From: DATILL01 sp035476575
GTDB taxonomy: Bacteria; Actinomycetota; Actinomycetes; Mycobacteriales; JACQDL01
Length of the DNA stretch: 64,000 nt
Direction: 5' to 3'
Assembly (NCBI GenBank): GCA_035476575.1
Contig: DATILL010000100.1
Span: forward strand, 1 to 64,000
Below are positions 27,792 to 36,445 of the stretch, piece by piece. Below the pieces are notes generated by a model. It was not told where the DNA came from. It made no database searches and worked only from the letters and a program-made list of their open reading frames with translations. Numbering within the stretch: position 1 is the first letter of the stretch; each line of letters starts with the position of its first letter. Both the position numbers and the translations under genes were made by a program.

Positions 27792-28062
27792 GTGCGGCTG
27801 CAGTCGCTGGCGGCCGTGGTGCTGCTCGACGGGCGGGGCCGCGTGCTGTTGATGTGGCGGCACCGCTTCATCACGAGCTCATGGGGCTGGGAGATTTCCG
27901 ATGGGGTTGGTCAAGGCCGGCGAGACTCCTTTAGAGGCTGCCCGCCGGGAGCTGGTCGAGGAGACCGGACATCGCCCAGACAGCCTGACACCGTTGACAG
28001 CGGGAGAACATCCGTCTCCGGCCGGCCCGGAAATCAGTGATTTCGTGGTCTGGCGACGGTGA
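27792..28062 (+). pseudogene. frameshifted NUDIX hydrolase
   Basis: From GTG 27792 the frame reads VRLQSLAAVVLLDGRGRVLL then MWRHRFITSSWGWEI. One extra T near 27895 then throws it out of frame. The next frame continues PMGLVKAGETPLEAARRELV then EETGHRPDSLTPLTAGEHPS and stops at 28060-28062. Joined, this has a complete NUDIX box (G-x5-E-x7-REL-x-EE-x-G). The C-terminal third of a normal NUDIX protein is missing too, so the gene is dead on two counts. Confidence 0.75.
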
Positions 28063-28159
28063 GATCAGGGATCTTGTGGTCTGGGCCGGGGGGAGCCCGG
28101 CCCGCCCAAGGTGTCGGAGGTGGCCGCGCTGTACCTGGACCAGCCGGCCGGGTCACCGG

Positions 28160-28474
28160 GAGCTGGCCACGAGTAGCCAACCATTCCGGCGCCGTTTATG
28201 AGGCGGGCCTGCGGAGCCTCGCGGCCGAGCCGGCCGAGTTCATCGATGACCGCTCTCCGGTCGCGACGCGCCGTGGTGCTGTGACATGACGACGGGCCCG
28301 GACGGACAGTACATGACCTTCGACGGGCGGCTAGCCGAGATTGGGTCTCGGTACGGTCCCGATCATCTGGTGTCCAGGGCGATCGGCTCGGCGGTGGACG
28401 ACATACGCGCCGCAATGAGGTCCGTGAAGGGGCGTAAAGCCCAGTCCACGTGCGGGTACTCGCCTCGTGCGTAG
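28160..28474 (+). pseudogene. gene debris, possibly from an HD-domain hydrolase
   Basis: Two short consecutive frames carry protein-like pieces: NHSGAVYEAGLRSLAAEPAE (stop 28287-28289), then DGRLAEIGSRYGPDHLVSRA with IGSAVDDIRAAMRSVKGR (stop 28472-28474). The second resembles the C-terminal end of actinobacterial HD-type phosphohydrolases in my recollection, which is weak evidence. No intact gene fits the interval, and no ribosome site stands out. Confidence 0.25.
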
Positions 28475-28625
28475 TCGGCCCGCGACCCCCTCGCCCGCCA
28501 GCCACCCCCACGCAGCCGCCCGGGTGCGAGCAGGAAGGCCCCGGCCCCTCTCGCAACGCGTCCCGAGACACCGTTGGACGCACCGTAGGCGCCCGCTGCC
28601 AATGAACGTCACAAGTCAGGGCTTG

Positions 28626-28664
28626 CCGGGGGCGCCAGCGAAGACGATCCGCTGGCGTCCCCGG
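28626..28664 (-). terminator. hairpin repeat, copy 2; likely terminator of the nuclease gene
   Basis: CCGGGG-G-CGCCAGCG, a 9-base loop, then CGCTGGCG-T-CCCCGG: a 15-bp stem with one G-T pair, 24 bases past the exeM-like stop on the minus strand. No T run. Near-identical to 27699-27738. Confidence 0.65.
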
Positions 28665-28687
28665 CACGGCGTAGGCGTACCTCCCGG

Positions 28688-31093
28688 TCAGAACAGGTTG
28701 AGGACCAGCCGTACCACCTGCGGCTCGTGGTCGCTGGCCTGGTCGTTGAACTCGGAGTTGACGTGCACCACGTCGTAGTCGTACCGCCGCGGGCAGATGC
28801 AGCGGACCGGCTGTAGCACCGACAACCCGCGGCTGATCAGGATGTGGTCGAGCACCTCGGAGTTGCCCTCGAAGTCGTAGGTGTACCGCTCCGCGACCGG
28901 CAGCGTCCGGGGCAGGTCGGTCAGCGCCGTGGCGCCGGTGCCGACCAGGATGTTCGTGGTCTCGGAGAAGTCGAAGTCGTTGATGTCCCCGAGCACCACC
29001 ACGTTGGCGTCGCTCTGCACGGCCAGGATCGAGTCGACGAAGGACCGCACCGCAGCCGCCTGCTGGTGCCGCTGCGTCTCGCTCGGGAACACCGGCGGCT
29101 GCCGGTGGCCGAACAGCGGGTCGTCACCGCCCTTGGAGTTGAAGTGGTTGGCGACCACGAAGAGTGGCAGCCCCCACCAGCGGAGCTCGCCGACCAACGG
29201 CTTGCGGGACGTCGTCCACGCCGCGTTCGTCGGGTCGATCCGGCCGGGCGAGACCGAGAGCTGCGGCCGGCCGTGGCTGGTCACCACGCTGGCCGGGGTC
29301 AGTGCGTCCCCGCCCGGCCGGTCGACGAAGGACAGCCCGCGGTCGGTGCGGAACAGCAACGCCTGCCGGATGTTGCCGCCCGGCTGGCCGCCGTCGGTGC
29401 CGTCGGTCGGGTCGATCTCCCGCCACTGGTACGCCGGCCCGCCGGCCGCGGTGATCGCGTCGACCAGCTTCCGCAGGGTCTGGTCGGCCGCCACCACGCC
29501 GTCGTTGACCGGGCCGGTGTTGTCCTGGATCTCCTCCAGGGCCACCAGGTCCGGCGCGGCCAGGTTGCGCACGATCGTGCCGGCCAGCGTGTCGAACTTG
29601 GCCTGCGGGTCGAGCGGCGACAGGTTCTCCACGTTGAAGGTGGCGACCGCGAGCTCGTTGAAGCGGGGCGTGCGGGTCGTCTCCCGGGCCAGGCCGCCGC
29701 TGTGCAGGGTCGGGCTGGCGGTCGGCAGGAAGAAGAAGTTGCCGAAGTTGTAGCTCAGCACGCCGACGACCGGGCCGGCGAAGCTGTCGCCGACGTTCGC
29801 GGCCGGCACGCTGGCCAGGGCGTCATCGACGACGACCCGCTCGGGGTTGAGGTCCCCCGCCTGCGCGACGATGCCGCCGCGGGTGGTGCGCACGCCGGAG
29901 CCTGCTGGCACGACCGGCGTCTCGCCGAAGCTGGTCTGTGTCGGGCCGACCACCCGCGGGTCGTCCAGCTCGACCAGCATGCCCTCCATCGACTCCCAGA
30001 AGTCGATGCCGTCGGTGGCCGGGTCGAACGTGCCGGAGGTCTCCACCTCGCCGGTCGCGTCGTCCTCGATCACGCTGCCCGGCGGCACCCGGCCGCCCGG
30101 CCCGACCAGGGTGGCGGCCGGCAGTGGGTTGCCCGCCGAGCTGACCACGACGGTAGGCGAGCCGATCTCGGTGATGGACAGGCCGGTGCTGCCCGGCCGG
30201 AACTCCTGCACCGTGCCGGCGACGGTGACCGCGTTGCCGACCGCGACCGTGGCGGCTGCCGTGCTGCCGAAGACGACGATGCCCTCGCTGGTCGCCGGGT
30301 CGGCGTCCGGCACCGGGTCCTGGACCCAGAACTGGCTGCTGGTCTTCGCGGTCACGATGCCGGTGACGTCGATGACCTTCTGCTCGACCAGGGGGGATAT
30401 GTGCCCGGCGCCCTGGATGTCGTGGATCTTGGCCGGGGTGCCGGTCGGCGGCGGCGGGGGACCGGTGTCCAGCACGGGCGGGCCGGCGGCGAAGTCGGCT
30501 GCGTTGTTGTCGGTGTCCGGGCCGGTGCCGTTGTTCAGCCGCCGGGCCGCGGTGGTGTTGGACAGCGTCCCGGTCGGCCCGGTGCCCTCGAAGTCGGTGG
30601 CGGCGGTGCCATAGCCGACGTAGTCGCGGACGCCGGCCGCGGCGTGGCAGGTGGCGCCGCAGGCGGCGGTGAGCGCGGTGGCGTTGGTGACCAGCGCGAC
30701 CTTGCCCGCCGTGGCCGACATGGCGATGCTGCCGGTGGCGTTCGGGGTGGGCAGCGGCGTCGTACCGCCAGCGCCGGCCGCCTCCTGGACCAGGTAGTAC
30801 CCGCCGGGGGCGAGCGTGTCGGACAGCGCGGTGACCTGCCAGGTCGAGCCGGCGGCCGCGGCGTACTGGACGCTCCAGCCGGTCAGGTCCACCGGGGCGG
30901 TGCCGCCGTTGTAGAGCTGGATGAAGTCGTTGGTCAACGTCGCGCCGGAGTTGCCGCCGCCGCCGTACACCTGGCTGACCAGCACGTCCGGCGAGGCCGC
31001 TGCGGCGGGGTTGTCGACGGTGACCAACATGACGGCGGCGATGACGGCGGTACCGCAGGTCGCGACCGCGCGACGGGATGGGAACACGTTCAT
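28688..31093 (-). CDS. secreted ExeM/NucH-type nuclease
   Basis: 801 residues, exported by a signal peptide (FPSRRAVATCGTAVIAAVML, cleavage near AAAA-SPD). Order: lamin-tail domain (about 35-170, VSQVYGGGGNSGATLTNDFI), a linker PPPPPTG, an OB-fold nucleic-acid-binding region (about 225-330, DVTGIVTAKTSSQFWVQDP), and a C-terminal endonuclease/exonuclease/phosphatase domain from about 495 (VATFNVENLS, DLVALEEIQDN, VVLGDINDFDFSE, NSEVLDHILIS, DHEPQVVRL). Extracellular DNA degradation is the expected role. ATG 31093 gives the signal peptide; the frame continues 24 codons upstream. Confidence 0.9.
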   Translation of the reverse strand: MNVFPSRRAVATCGTAVIAAVMLVTVDNPAAAASPDVLVSQVYGGGGNSGATLTNDFIQLYNGGTAPVDLTGWSVQYAAAAGSTWQVTALSDTLAPGGYYLVQEAAGAGGTTPLPTPNATGSIAMSATAGKVALVTNATALTAACGATCHAAAGVRDYVGYGTAATDFEGTGPTGTLSNTTAARRLNNGTGPDTDNNAADFAAGPPVLDTGPPPPPTGTPAKIHDIQGAGHISPLVEQKVIDVTGIVTAKTSSQFWVQDPVPDADPATSEGIVVFGSTAAATVAVGNAVTVAGTVQEFRPGSTGLSITEIGSPTVVVSSAGNPLPAATLVGPGGRVPPGSVIEDDATGEVETSGTFDPATDGIDFWESMEGMLVELDDPRVVGPTQTSFGETPVVPAGSGVRTTRGGIVAQAGDLNPERVVVDDALASVPAANVGDSFAGPVVGVLSYNFGNFFFLPTASPTLHSGGLARETTRTPRFNELAVATFNVENLSPLDPQAKFDTLAGTIVRNLAAPDLVALEEIQDNTGPVNDGVVAADQTLRKLVDAITAAGGPAYQWREIDPTDGTDGGQPGGNIRQALLFRTDRGLSFVDRPGGDALTPASVVTSHGRPQLSVSPGRIDPTNAAWTTSRKPLVGELRWWGLPLFVVANHFNSKGGDDPLFGHRQPPVFPSETQRHQQAAAVRSFVDSILAVQSDANVVVLGDINDFDFSETTNILVGTGATALTDLPRTLPVAERYTYDFEGNSEVLDHILISRGLSVLQPVRCICPRRYDYDVVHVNSEFNDQASDHEPQVVRLVLNLF

Positions 31094-31197
31094 GGGGGTC
31101 CCCCTACTGACGGTCGGGCCGAGGCAGGGGCACGTCGGCGGCCCGTCGGCGGGATTCGACCACATCGGGTCGAGCCCCGCCGCGAGTTGGCCGAAAG

Positions 31198-31345
31198 TTA
31201 CGGAATGGACAACCTGACGACCTGCGGCTCGTGGTCACTCGCCTGGCCGGCGAACTCGCTGTTCACGTGGACGATGCCGTACTGGTGGGACGTGACCAGC
31301 GCGCCGGAGCAGGATGTGGTCGAGCACCTCAGAGCTACCCTCGGT
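31198..31345 (-). pseudogene. C-terminal tail of a lost second ExeM-type nuclease
   Basis: Reads EGSSEVLDHILLRR in one frame and then, after a small indel, IVHVNSEFAGQASDHEPQVV followed by RL. The intact gene next door has NSEVLDHILIS and VVHVNSEFNDQASDHEPQVV at the same place. Same orientation and immediately upstream of the intact gene, so a tandem paralogue has been deleted except for its last 45 or so codons. Confidence 0.85.
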
Positions 31346-31367
31346 CGACGAACGCCAGCCCTCGGTA

Positions 31368-31393
31368 GGTCACCACAACGCCGAGTGGTCACC
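31368..31393. repeat. pair of GGTCACC sites 19 bases apart
   Basis: GGTCACC at 31368-31374 and 31387-31393 are separated by ACAACGCCGAGT. The same spacing and spacer (ACAACGCCGAGA) recur at 60396-60421 and 60446-60471. Shared element of unknown role, here between the nuclease remnant and the Tat amidohydrolase gene. Confidence 0.75.
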
Positions 31394-31493
31394 TATGGGG
31401 GTCTCTGGGCACGAACCGGGCAACTGGTCCGTCGTCAGCAGGGCAGCCTGGAGGAGTATGCGTGAGATGCGCGTCGATCGCCGAGGAGGAGAC

Positions 31494-34400
31494 ATGCCTG
31501 ACCCAGAGCTCTCCGGGCAAGTGCGGTCCGGCCTGACGCGGCGGGACGTGTTGCGCCGTAGCGGTCAGCTCACCGCCGCGACCGGCGCGTTGTGGATCGC
31601 CCCTGAGGTAGCGGCCGGTCCGGTGGCGGAGGCGTCGGGTGGTTCGTCGGTCAAGGTGAGTGAGGGCACGAACATGTCTGCCGCGGTCAGCCCGGACCGC
31701 CGGCTGATCACCATCGATCTGTACACCGTGATCTGGTTGGTACCGGTCGAGGGCGGGCCCGCCCGCCGGCTTACCGATGACCTGCAGGACGCCACCTTGC
31801 CGCATTGGTCGCCCGATGGGAGACGCCTGGTGTTCCAGGCTTACCGCGACGGCAACTACCACCTGTGGGTCATCGAGGCCGACGGCAGCGGGCTGCGCCA
31901 GCTCACCCACGGCCCGTACGACCATCGCGAGCCGAAGTTCGCCCCGGACGGGCGGCGCATCGCGTTCTCCTCCGACCGGGACGGCAGCTACGGGATCTGG
32001 GTGCTGGACCTGGCCACCGGCCAGGTCAGCCAACGCACCGCGACCGACGCCGAGGAGGGCATGCCCGGTTGGTCGCCGGACGGTCGGCGGCTGGTTTTCA
32101 CCGTCGACAATGTGGCGATCGACTCGGTGGGCGAGGCCGGCGACCGGCAGCGGCTGGTGGCCGTGAGCCAGGGTGCGCTGTACGGGCCGTCGTTCGCGCC
32201 GGACGGCCGGACGCTCAGCTACAACCTCCTCCAGGGCAGCAGCTCCGATCTGGTGGTCGGCGGCCGGCCGGTGACCCACGGGGAGGACGTCTTCGGTTTC
32301 GCCCCGACCTGGCTGTCTCCGGCGGAGCTGCTCTACACCGCGGACGGGCGGATCCGGCGCCGCTGGCTGGCCACCGGAAGCGTCCGTGACGTTCCCTTCA
32401 CGGCCACCGTGAGCTTCCCGGATCGCCGGTACCGGCGCAGCCGGCCCGACATCGACTCCACCCGGACGCGGACGGTGCACGGCATCGCCAGCCCGGTGCT
32501 GTCCCCGGACGGCGGGCAGGTGGCGTTCCGCGCGCTGAACGCGCTGTGGCTGATGCCGGTCGGCGGCGTGCCGCGGCGAGTCGTCGGCGACGGCTTCTTC
32601 AGCTCCGACCCGGCCTGGTCACCCGACGGCCGGCTGCTGGCGTACTCCAGTGACCGGGCGGGCACCGCGGACCTGTGGGTGCGCGAGCTCGCCACCGGCG
32701 CCGAGCGGCGGCTGACCGCGCTGCCGGGGGCGCAGCTCGCGCCTTCCTGGTCCCCTGATAGCGGGCGGGTCGCCTACACCGACCATGACGGTGGCACCTG
32801 GGTGCTGGATGTGGCCAGCGGCGAGGTACGCCAGGTGCTGCCGGCGCTGTTCCTGCCGGGCCGGGCGAGCTGGTCGCGCGACGGCGACACGCTCGCTCTG
32901 GCGGCGGTCAAGCCCTACTCCCGCCGGTACCGTGAGGGGACCAGCCAGATCCTCACCGTGCGGCTGAGCACCGGTGAGATCAGCTACGCCGAGCCGATGC
33001 CGCACCGGTCGCTGTCCACGCGCGGCGACGACGGCCCGGTATGGTCGCCGGACGGCACCCGGATGGCCTTCGTCGTAGGCAGCGTGATCTGGGTCGTCCC
33101 GGTCGACGCGAGGGGCCGGATCACCGCCGCGCCGCGGCAGCTCACCGATGAGGTCAGCGACGCGCCGAGCTGGAGCGGCGACTCCTCGACCCTGCTGTAC
33201 CTGTCCAACGGCCGGCTGCGGCTGGTTGCCGCGGCCGGCGGCACCCCGCGGACGGTGCCCGTCGGCCTGACCTGGACGCACGTCAAACCCCGTGGCCGTA
33301 CGGTGATCCACGCCGGGCGCCTGTGGGACGGGCGGAGCCGGCGGCTACGGCCCGACGTGGACATCGTCGTCGAGCGGGACCGGATCGCCGCCGTCGAGCC
33401 GCACCGTCCACACCGGACCGACCCCGTCCTGGACGCCGCCGGGCTCACCGTCATGCCGGGCCTGATAGATGCGCACAACCACTGGCACCTGCGCGGTCGG
33501 CAGTTCGGCGACCGGCAGGGCCGGCTGTGGCTGTCCTACGGCATCACCACCACCCGGTCACCGGGCGACCCGGCGTACCAGATGGTGGAGACCCGGGAGG
33601 CGCTGGCGACCGGCGCCCGGGTAGGTCCCCGTTACCTGGCCACCGGCGAGGCCATCGACGGTTCCCGGATCTACTACAACTTCATGCGGCCCACGCTCTC
33701 CCCGCGGCAGCTGGAGCTGGAGCTGGACCGGGCCGTCGAGCTCGGCTACGACCTGATCAAGACCTACGTGCGGTTGCCCGTGGCCTACCAGGAGGTGATC
33801 GCCCGGCGCGCACACCGCGAAGGCATCCCGCTTAGCTCGCACTACCACTACCCGGCCGTGCACTTCGGCATGGACGGCATGGAGCACACCGGAGCCACCA
33901 ACCGGCTCGGCTACTCCCACACCGTCAGCCGGCTCGGCTGGGCCTACGGCGACGTGATCGCGCTGTTCACCGCCTCCGGGATGTCGATGACCCCGACCCT
34001 GTTCAACTCCGCCGCGATGTACGCCGAGGACCGCTCACTGGTGGACGACGAGCGGACCCGCATCCTGTTCCCGGCCTGGGAGCACCAGCGCCTGGTGCAC
34101 AAGGCCGACGACGCGGCAAAGCCGGAGTCGGCCCCGGTCCGTGCCGCCCTGGCCGCGAACGTCGCCACCCTGGTGCGGATCCACCGGGGCGGCGGGCTGA
34201 TCATCGCCGGCACCGACTCCCCGCTGGACAACGTGGCCATCAGCCTGCACCAGAACCTGCGGGCCGCGGTGCGGTACGGCATGACGCCCTACGAAGCGCT
34301 CACCACCGCCACCAGCAACCCCGCACGATGGATGGCGCTGGACGGCGATCTCGGCACGGTCGAGCCTGGCAAGCTCGCCGACCTGGCGTTCATCGACGGC

Positions 34401-34628
34401 GACCCACTCGCCGACATCCGGGCCGCTGCCAACGTACGGCAGGTTATGGTCGGCGGGCGGCTACATACGGTCGATGAGCTCCTCCAGCCGTTCGCCGCCG
34501 GCGCAGCAGCCGCGGCCGCGGCACCGGCGAACCAGGTGCTCGCCCCGATGCGCTCCGTGGCAACGGCCGAACAGTACTGGTGGCACGAGCCGGAATGGAT
34601 GGTCCACGCCTGCTGCTGCCCGGGCTAA
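31494..34628 (+). CDS. Tat-exported beta-propeller amidohydrolase
   Basis: 1044 residues. GAGGAGGAGA precedes ATG 31494. A twin-arginine signal (LTRRDVLRRSGQLTAATGAL) implies folded export. Residues about 60-600 are TolB/PD40 propeller blades (PHWSPDGRRLVFQAYRDGNY, PKFAPDGRRIAFSSDRDGSY and so on). From about 610 comes a metal-dependent amidohydrolase: HxH-type motif LTVMPGLIDAHNHWHLRG near 659, later His in SSHYHYPAVHFGMDGMEHTG, Asp in IIAGTDSPLDN, and C-terminal TSNPARWMALDGDLGTVEPG. Such fusions are annotated as peptidase/imidazolonepropionase-like; substrate unknown. It ends in an unusual HACCCPG. Single gene, no operon partner. Confidence 0.88.
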   Translation: MPDPELSGQVRSGLTRRDVLRRSGQLTAATGALWIAPEVAAGPVAEASGGSSVKVSEGTNMSAAVSPDRRLITIDLYTVIWLVPVEGGPARRLTDDLQDATLPHWSPDGRRLVFQAYRDGNYHLWVIEADGSGLRQLTHGPYDHREPKFAPDGRRIAFSSDRDGSYGIWVLDLATGQVSQRTATDAEEGMPGWSPDGRRLVFTVDNVAIDSVGEAGDRQRLVAVSQGALYGPSFAPDGRTLSYNLLQGSSSDLVVGGRPVTHGEDVFGFAPTWLSPAELLYTADGRIRRRWLATGSVRDVPFTATVSFPDRRYRRSRPDIDSTRTRTVHGIASPVLSPDGGQVAFRALNALWLMPVGGVPRRVVGDGFFSSDPAWSPDGRLLAYSSDRAGTADLWVRELATGAERRLTALPGAQLAPSWSPDSGRVAYTDHDGGTWVLDVASGEVRQVLPALFLPGRASWSRDGDTLALAAVKPYSRRYREGTSQILTVRLSTGEISYAEPMPHRSLSTRGDDGPVWSPDGTRMAFVVGSVIWVVPVDARGRITAAPRQLTDEVSDAPSWSGDSSTLLYLSNGRLRLVAAAGGTPRTVPVGLTWTHVKPRGRTVIHAGRLWDGRSRRLRPDVDIVVERDRIAAVEPHRPHRTDPVLDAAGLTVMPGLIDAHNHWHLRGRQFGDRQGRLWLSYGITTTRSPGDPAYQMVETREALATGARVGPRYLATGEAIDGSRIYYNFMRPTLSPRQLELELDRAVELGYDLIKTYVRLPVAYQEVIARRAHREGIPLSSHYHYPAVHFGMDGMEHTGATNRLGYSHTVSRLGWAYGDVIALFTASGMSMTPTLFNSAAMYAEDRSLVDDERTRILFPAWEHQRLVHKADDAAKPESAPVRAALAANVATLVRIHRGGGLIIAGTDSPLDNVAISLHQNLRAAVRYGMTPYEALTTATSNPARWMALDGDLGTVEPGKLADLAFIDGDPLADIRAAANVRQVMVGGRLHTVDELLQPFAAGAAAAAAAPANQVLAPMRSVATAEQYWWHEPEWMVHACCCPG

Positions 34629-34731
34629 CCGATGCCGGCAACCCACGGTGCCGCGGTACGCCCAGGAAGGCGACGTCCGGTCCGCATCGCACGGTTGCGC
34701 GCCATGCCGCGATCTTCCCCAGCCCGGCCGG

Positions 34732-35682
34732 TCAGCTCCGGCGGGCGCGGGCCCGTCGCTTGCCCTCGTGCATGGCCTGGACCCGGGCGACCGGGATGGC
34801 GCGGCCCTCCTCGATCAGATCCGCGGCGATTCGCTGCGGCGCGGGCATCCGGTCCGCCCACGGGTCGCCGTCGCCGACCAGCGCCGCCGCGGTGCGCACG
34901 GTGAAGTCACCCGGCGCGACCCGGTCGAGGTCCGCCCAGGCGACCGGGAACGACACCGGCGTGCCTGGCCGGACCCGCGGGCTGTACGCCGCGACCACGG
35001 TCGCGCCGCCGGCCCGGGTCGAGTCAAGGAACACCTTGCCGCCGCGGTCATCCTTGATGTACTCGGTGGTGGCCAGCGCGGGGTCGATCCGCGCGGCCCG
35101 GGCCGTGACCGCGCGGGTGGCCGCCGCCACGTCCTCGATCGGGGCGGCCTCATCGACCGGCACGAACACGTGCACGCCCTTGGCTCCGCTGGTCTTGACC
35201 GCGCTCTTCAGGCCGGCGTCGGCCAGCGCCTGGCGGACCAGGAACGCGGCCAGCACGGCCGCCCGGAAGCCGTCCCCCTCCGGCGGGTCGATGTCGAGGA
35301 TCAGGTGGGTCTGGTGCTCCCAGCGGCCCGCGCGGACCAGGGTCGGGTGGTACTCGACCGCCCGCTGGTTGGCGAACCACAGCAGCGTGCGCCGGTCGTT
35401 GCACAGCGCGTAGGACACCTCGCGCTTGGAGGCCTCCGCCCACCGCCGCACCGTCGGCACCCACGGCGGGGTGTACTTCGGGACGTTCTTCTGCATGAAC
35501 GCCGGCTGGCCCCGCAGCACCCGTACCACCGACAGCGGCCGGTCGGCCAGCTCCGCGATGATCCGGGCGCCGACCGCGTCCAGGTAGTCCACCAGGTCCC
35601 GCTTGGTCGCTCCGGCCCCCTCGAACAGCGGCTGGTCAAGGTTGGTCAGCGGCACCCCGTCGCGCTCCTCACCTCCGCCCAC
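34732..35682 (-). CDS. LigD-type DNA polymerase/primase domain protein
   Basis: 316 residues, the stand-alone polymerase (PolDom) of bacterial non-homologous end joining. Landmarks: TNLDQPLFEGAGATKRDLVD at the start, LLWFANQRAVEYHPTL, the metal-binding HLILDIDPPEGDGF, the loop KTSGAKGVHVFVPVDE and AYSPRVRPGTPVSFPVAWAD. Prefers short gaps and ribonucleotides in the family. GTG 35682 gives the family start; the frame is open for 47 more codons upstream. No Ku or ligase gene is nearby. Confidence 0.9.
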   Translation of the reverse strand: MGGGEERDGVPLTNLDQPLFEGAGATKRDLVDYLDAVGARIIAELADRPLSVVRVLRGQPAFMQKNVPKYTPPWVPTVRRWAEASKREVSYALCNDRRTLLWFANQRAVEYHPTLVRAGRWEHQTHLILDIDPPEGDGFRAAVLAAFLVRQALADAGLKSAVKTSGAKGVHVFVPVDEAAPIEDVAAATRAVTARAARIDPALATTEYIKDDRGGKVFLDSTRAGGATVVAAYSPRVRPGTPVSFPVAWADLDRVAPGDFTVRTAAALVGDGDPWADRMPAPQRIAADLIEEGRAIPVARVQAMHEGKRRARARRS

Positions 35683-35812
35683 CGGGCCAGCCTCCCACCA
35701 ACCGCCACCTTGGCGCGAGAGCCGGTCCGGCAGCATGCCGGACGGTGGCCGGACTGGAGCTGTGCCAGCACGCCGACCAGGCTGTACGTGCCGTGGTCCT
35801 GGCGCACGGTAC

Positions 35813-35851
35813 TTGACATGCATCGCAAGCTATGTTCTGCTATATATAGCA
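35813..35851 (+). promoter_or_regulatory. promoter with overlapping palindrome upstream of the MarR gene
   Basis: Perfect TTGACA (35813-35818) is followed by an AT-rich 14-base perfect palindrome TGCTATATATAGCA (35838-35851). The -10 is not certain. The palindrome has the look of a MarR-type operator and would overlap or follow the -10, which fits autorepression. Confidence 0.55.
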
Positions 35852-35926
35852 CGCTATTAGATCTGCTGAGAGCGGGTGGATGAACCTGAATGGTATCCGT
35901 CATGACTGCGCACGGATGCAGCTCGG

Positions 35927-36388
35927 GTGTACGCCTTGACCGCTGAGCCGACACCGCCAACAGTCCGAACAGCATCCCTAGGGTATCAGGTGAACTATCT
36001 CGCCCGGCTCCTTGAGCGCGCCCTGCGGGAAAAGATCGAGGAGTTCGGCGTCGTCCCCGGTCAATTTGCCCAGCTGCTCGCACTATACGAGCAGGACGGG
36101 CTCACCCAGCGCGAGCTGTGTGCCCGAGTCCAGATCGAGCAACCGACCATGGCCAACACATTGCAGCGGATGGAACGGGACGGGCTGATCGACCGGGTCC
36201 CCGACCCGGCGGACGGCCGGCGGGCGCGCGTGCTGCTGACCGAGCGGGCGCGCGGCCTCGCGGTCGACCTCACCGCCGCGATGCACGAGGTGAACTCGAG
36301 GGCTACCCGCGGGTTCGATGAGTCCGAGATCGCCGCGGTCATGCACGCCGTAACCCGGATGATCAGCAACCTGGAAGCGAGGGGCTAG
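35927..36388 (+). CDS. MarR-family transcriptional regulator
   Basis: 153 residues. Winged-helix core LTQRELCARVQIEQPTMANT and LQRMERDGLIDRVPDPADGR (the DxRR-like wing), with flanking dimerisation helices (LARLLERALREKIEEFGVVP and a C-terminal AVMHAVTRMISNLEARG). GTG at 35927 is the assumed start; the first 25 residues are poorly conserved. Preceded by the 35838-35851 palindrome and followed 57 bases later by a membrane protein gene, which it may control together with itself. Confidence 0.85.
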   Translation: MYALTAEPTPPTVRTASLGYQVNYLARLLERALREKIEEFGVVPGQFAQLLALYEQDGLTQRELCARVQIEQPTMANTLQRMERDGLIDRVPDPADGRRARVLLTERARGLAVDLTAAMHEVNSRATRGFDESEIAAVMHAVTRMISNLEARG

Positions 36389-36445
36389 CTCTACCGTCAG
36401 GCCGCCAGCACGGGGCCCTTGCCATCGCATGCCGCTGGAGCCCAC

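Noticed and set aside
28844..31465. 873-codon open frame on the plus strand opposite the nuclease gene
   Set aside because: Antisense shadow: no ribosome site, biased composition, and the minus-strand protein has complete domains.
25665..31493. Insertion sequence behind the decayed region
   Set aside because: No transposase reading frame or terminal inverted repeats were found; only repeats and broken genes.
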